64,000 bases of DNA from Duganella alba (GTDB taxonomy: Bacteria; Pseudomonadota; Gammaproteobacteria; Burkholderiales; Burkholderiaceae_D). Shown here piece by piece: positions 63,901 to 64,000 of the stretch. Positions within the stretch are counted from its first letter, which is position 1. Every line of letters starts with the position of its first letter. The notes under the pieces were generated by a model. That model saw only the letters and a list, made by a program, of their open reading frames with translations. It did no database searches and was not told the origin of the DNA. The DNA lies in contig NZ_WKJN01000030.1 in NCBI RefSeq assembly GCF_009674495.1, forward strand, positions 17,474 through 81,473, given 5' to 3'. The translations under genes and the position numbers were made by a program.

Positions 63901-64000
63901 TAAATGTGGGCGTTTGATGCAAGTGCACGCGGTACTTCGGTGCCGCGAAACTAAAAGCATTAAATGCTCCACAAGAAGTACTAAGAGTAATACTGTTAGT

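Larger units (their letters stand above)
63601..64000. other. Region upstream of a ribosomal RNA operon
   Basis: These 400 bases hold no protein gene I trust. The first 110 bases are the start region of the kinase gene; the remainder is the promoter and leader of an rrn operon, listed separately. The 16S gene itself is not reached. Confidence 0.75.

Noticed and set aside
63567..63928. Minus-strand small open frames in the rrn upstream region
   Set aside because: They run across the rrn promoter and leader and have no ribosome site.

Overview
The window is a stretch of chromosome from a high-GC betaproteobacterium, most probably of the family Oxalobacteraceae (Massilia/Duganella/Janthinobacterium group). 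This rests on FxDxF-type PEP-CTERM proteins with a TIGR03790 partner, a betaproteobacterial porin, a CysB-linked cysI-DUF934-cysHDN cluster, a PrpR/AcnD/PrpF methylcitrate operon and an rrn leader of Burkholderiales type. I see no phage, insertion sequence, CRISPR array or tRNA gene. Almost everything is chromosomal core or envelope function, and codon use is uniform.

Layout. 1-2459: the end of a sugar-nucleotide transferase gene, manC for GDP-mannose, and an overlapping gene for a pilin-like membrane protein. 2775-5273: two PEP-CTERM paralogues followed by a TIGR03790 gene, an exosortase-associated surface module. 5274-9657: murJ, rpsT, rluE, icd and a cold-shock gene. 9983-12588: clpS-clpA. 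12877-23301: a large TonB-dependent receptor of Oar type, a tricorn-like protease, a solitary FtsX/MacB-type permease and an MFS transporter. 23296-27583 (minus strand): a LytS/LytT-type two-component pair behind an exported hydrolase, then a catalase-like peroxidase with cytochrome b561. 27649-39187: divergent prpR and the operon prpB-prpC-acnD-prpF-prpE followed by DUF485-actP. This is propionate uptake, activation and oxidation through the 2-methylcitrate cycle, with a near-perfect sigma-54 promoter in front of prpB. 39306-41879: a triple-PAS GGDEF-EAL protein. 41894-48267: xthA, two unknown genes, pepA, lptF-lptG and a CbiX-like chelatase. 48244-51151: a lipocalin-like gene, a LysR gene, glutaminyl cyclase and an unknown helical protein. 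51201-58293: assimilatory sulfate reduction (cysI-DUF934-cysH-cysD-cysN-cobA) divergent from cysB. 58308-63600: a methyltransferase, a porin, an orphan NarX-type kinase and a second LytTR regulator/kinase pair. 63601-64000: the promoter and leader of a ribosomal RNA operon whose 16S gene must begin just outside the window.

Regulatory structure is the most rewarding part. At least six genes (murJ, clpS, the MFS gene, the GGDEF-EAL gene, lptF, a LysR gene) have a good -10 hexamer 5-9 bases before the start codon and no Shine-Dalgarno sequence, so leaderless transcripts are predicted. The rpsT leader has a 13-bp perfect long-range inverted repeat suited to ribosomal-protein autoregulation. Several strong inverted or direct repeats sit over promoters: the tandem TTCC-N4-GGAA sites before the second PEP-CTERM gene, the GTTTCA sites between prpR and prpB, the 11-bp repeat before the GGDEF-EAL gene, and the 21-bp-spaced repeats between cysI and cysB.

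No single unmistakably new multi-gene system is visible. The best candidates for something undescribed are the PEP-CTERM pair with TIGR03790, the rpsT leader RNA, and the three-protein signalling block at 60219-63600.
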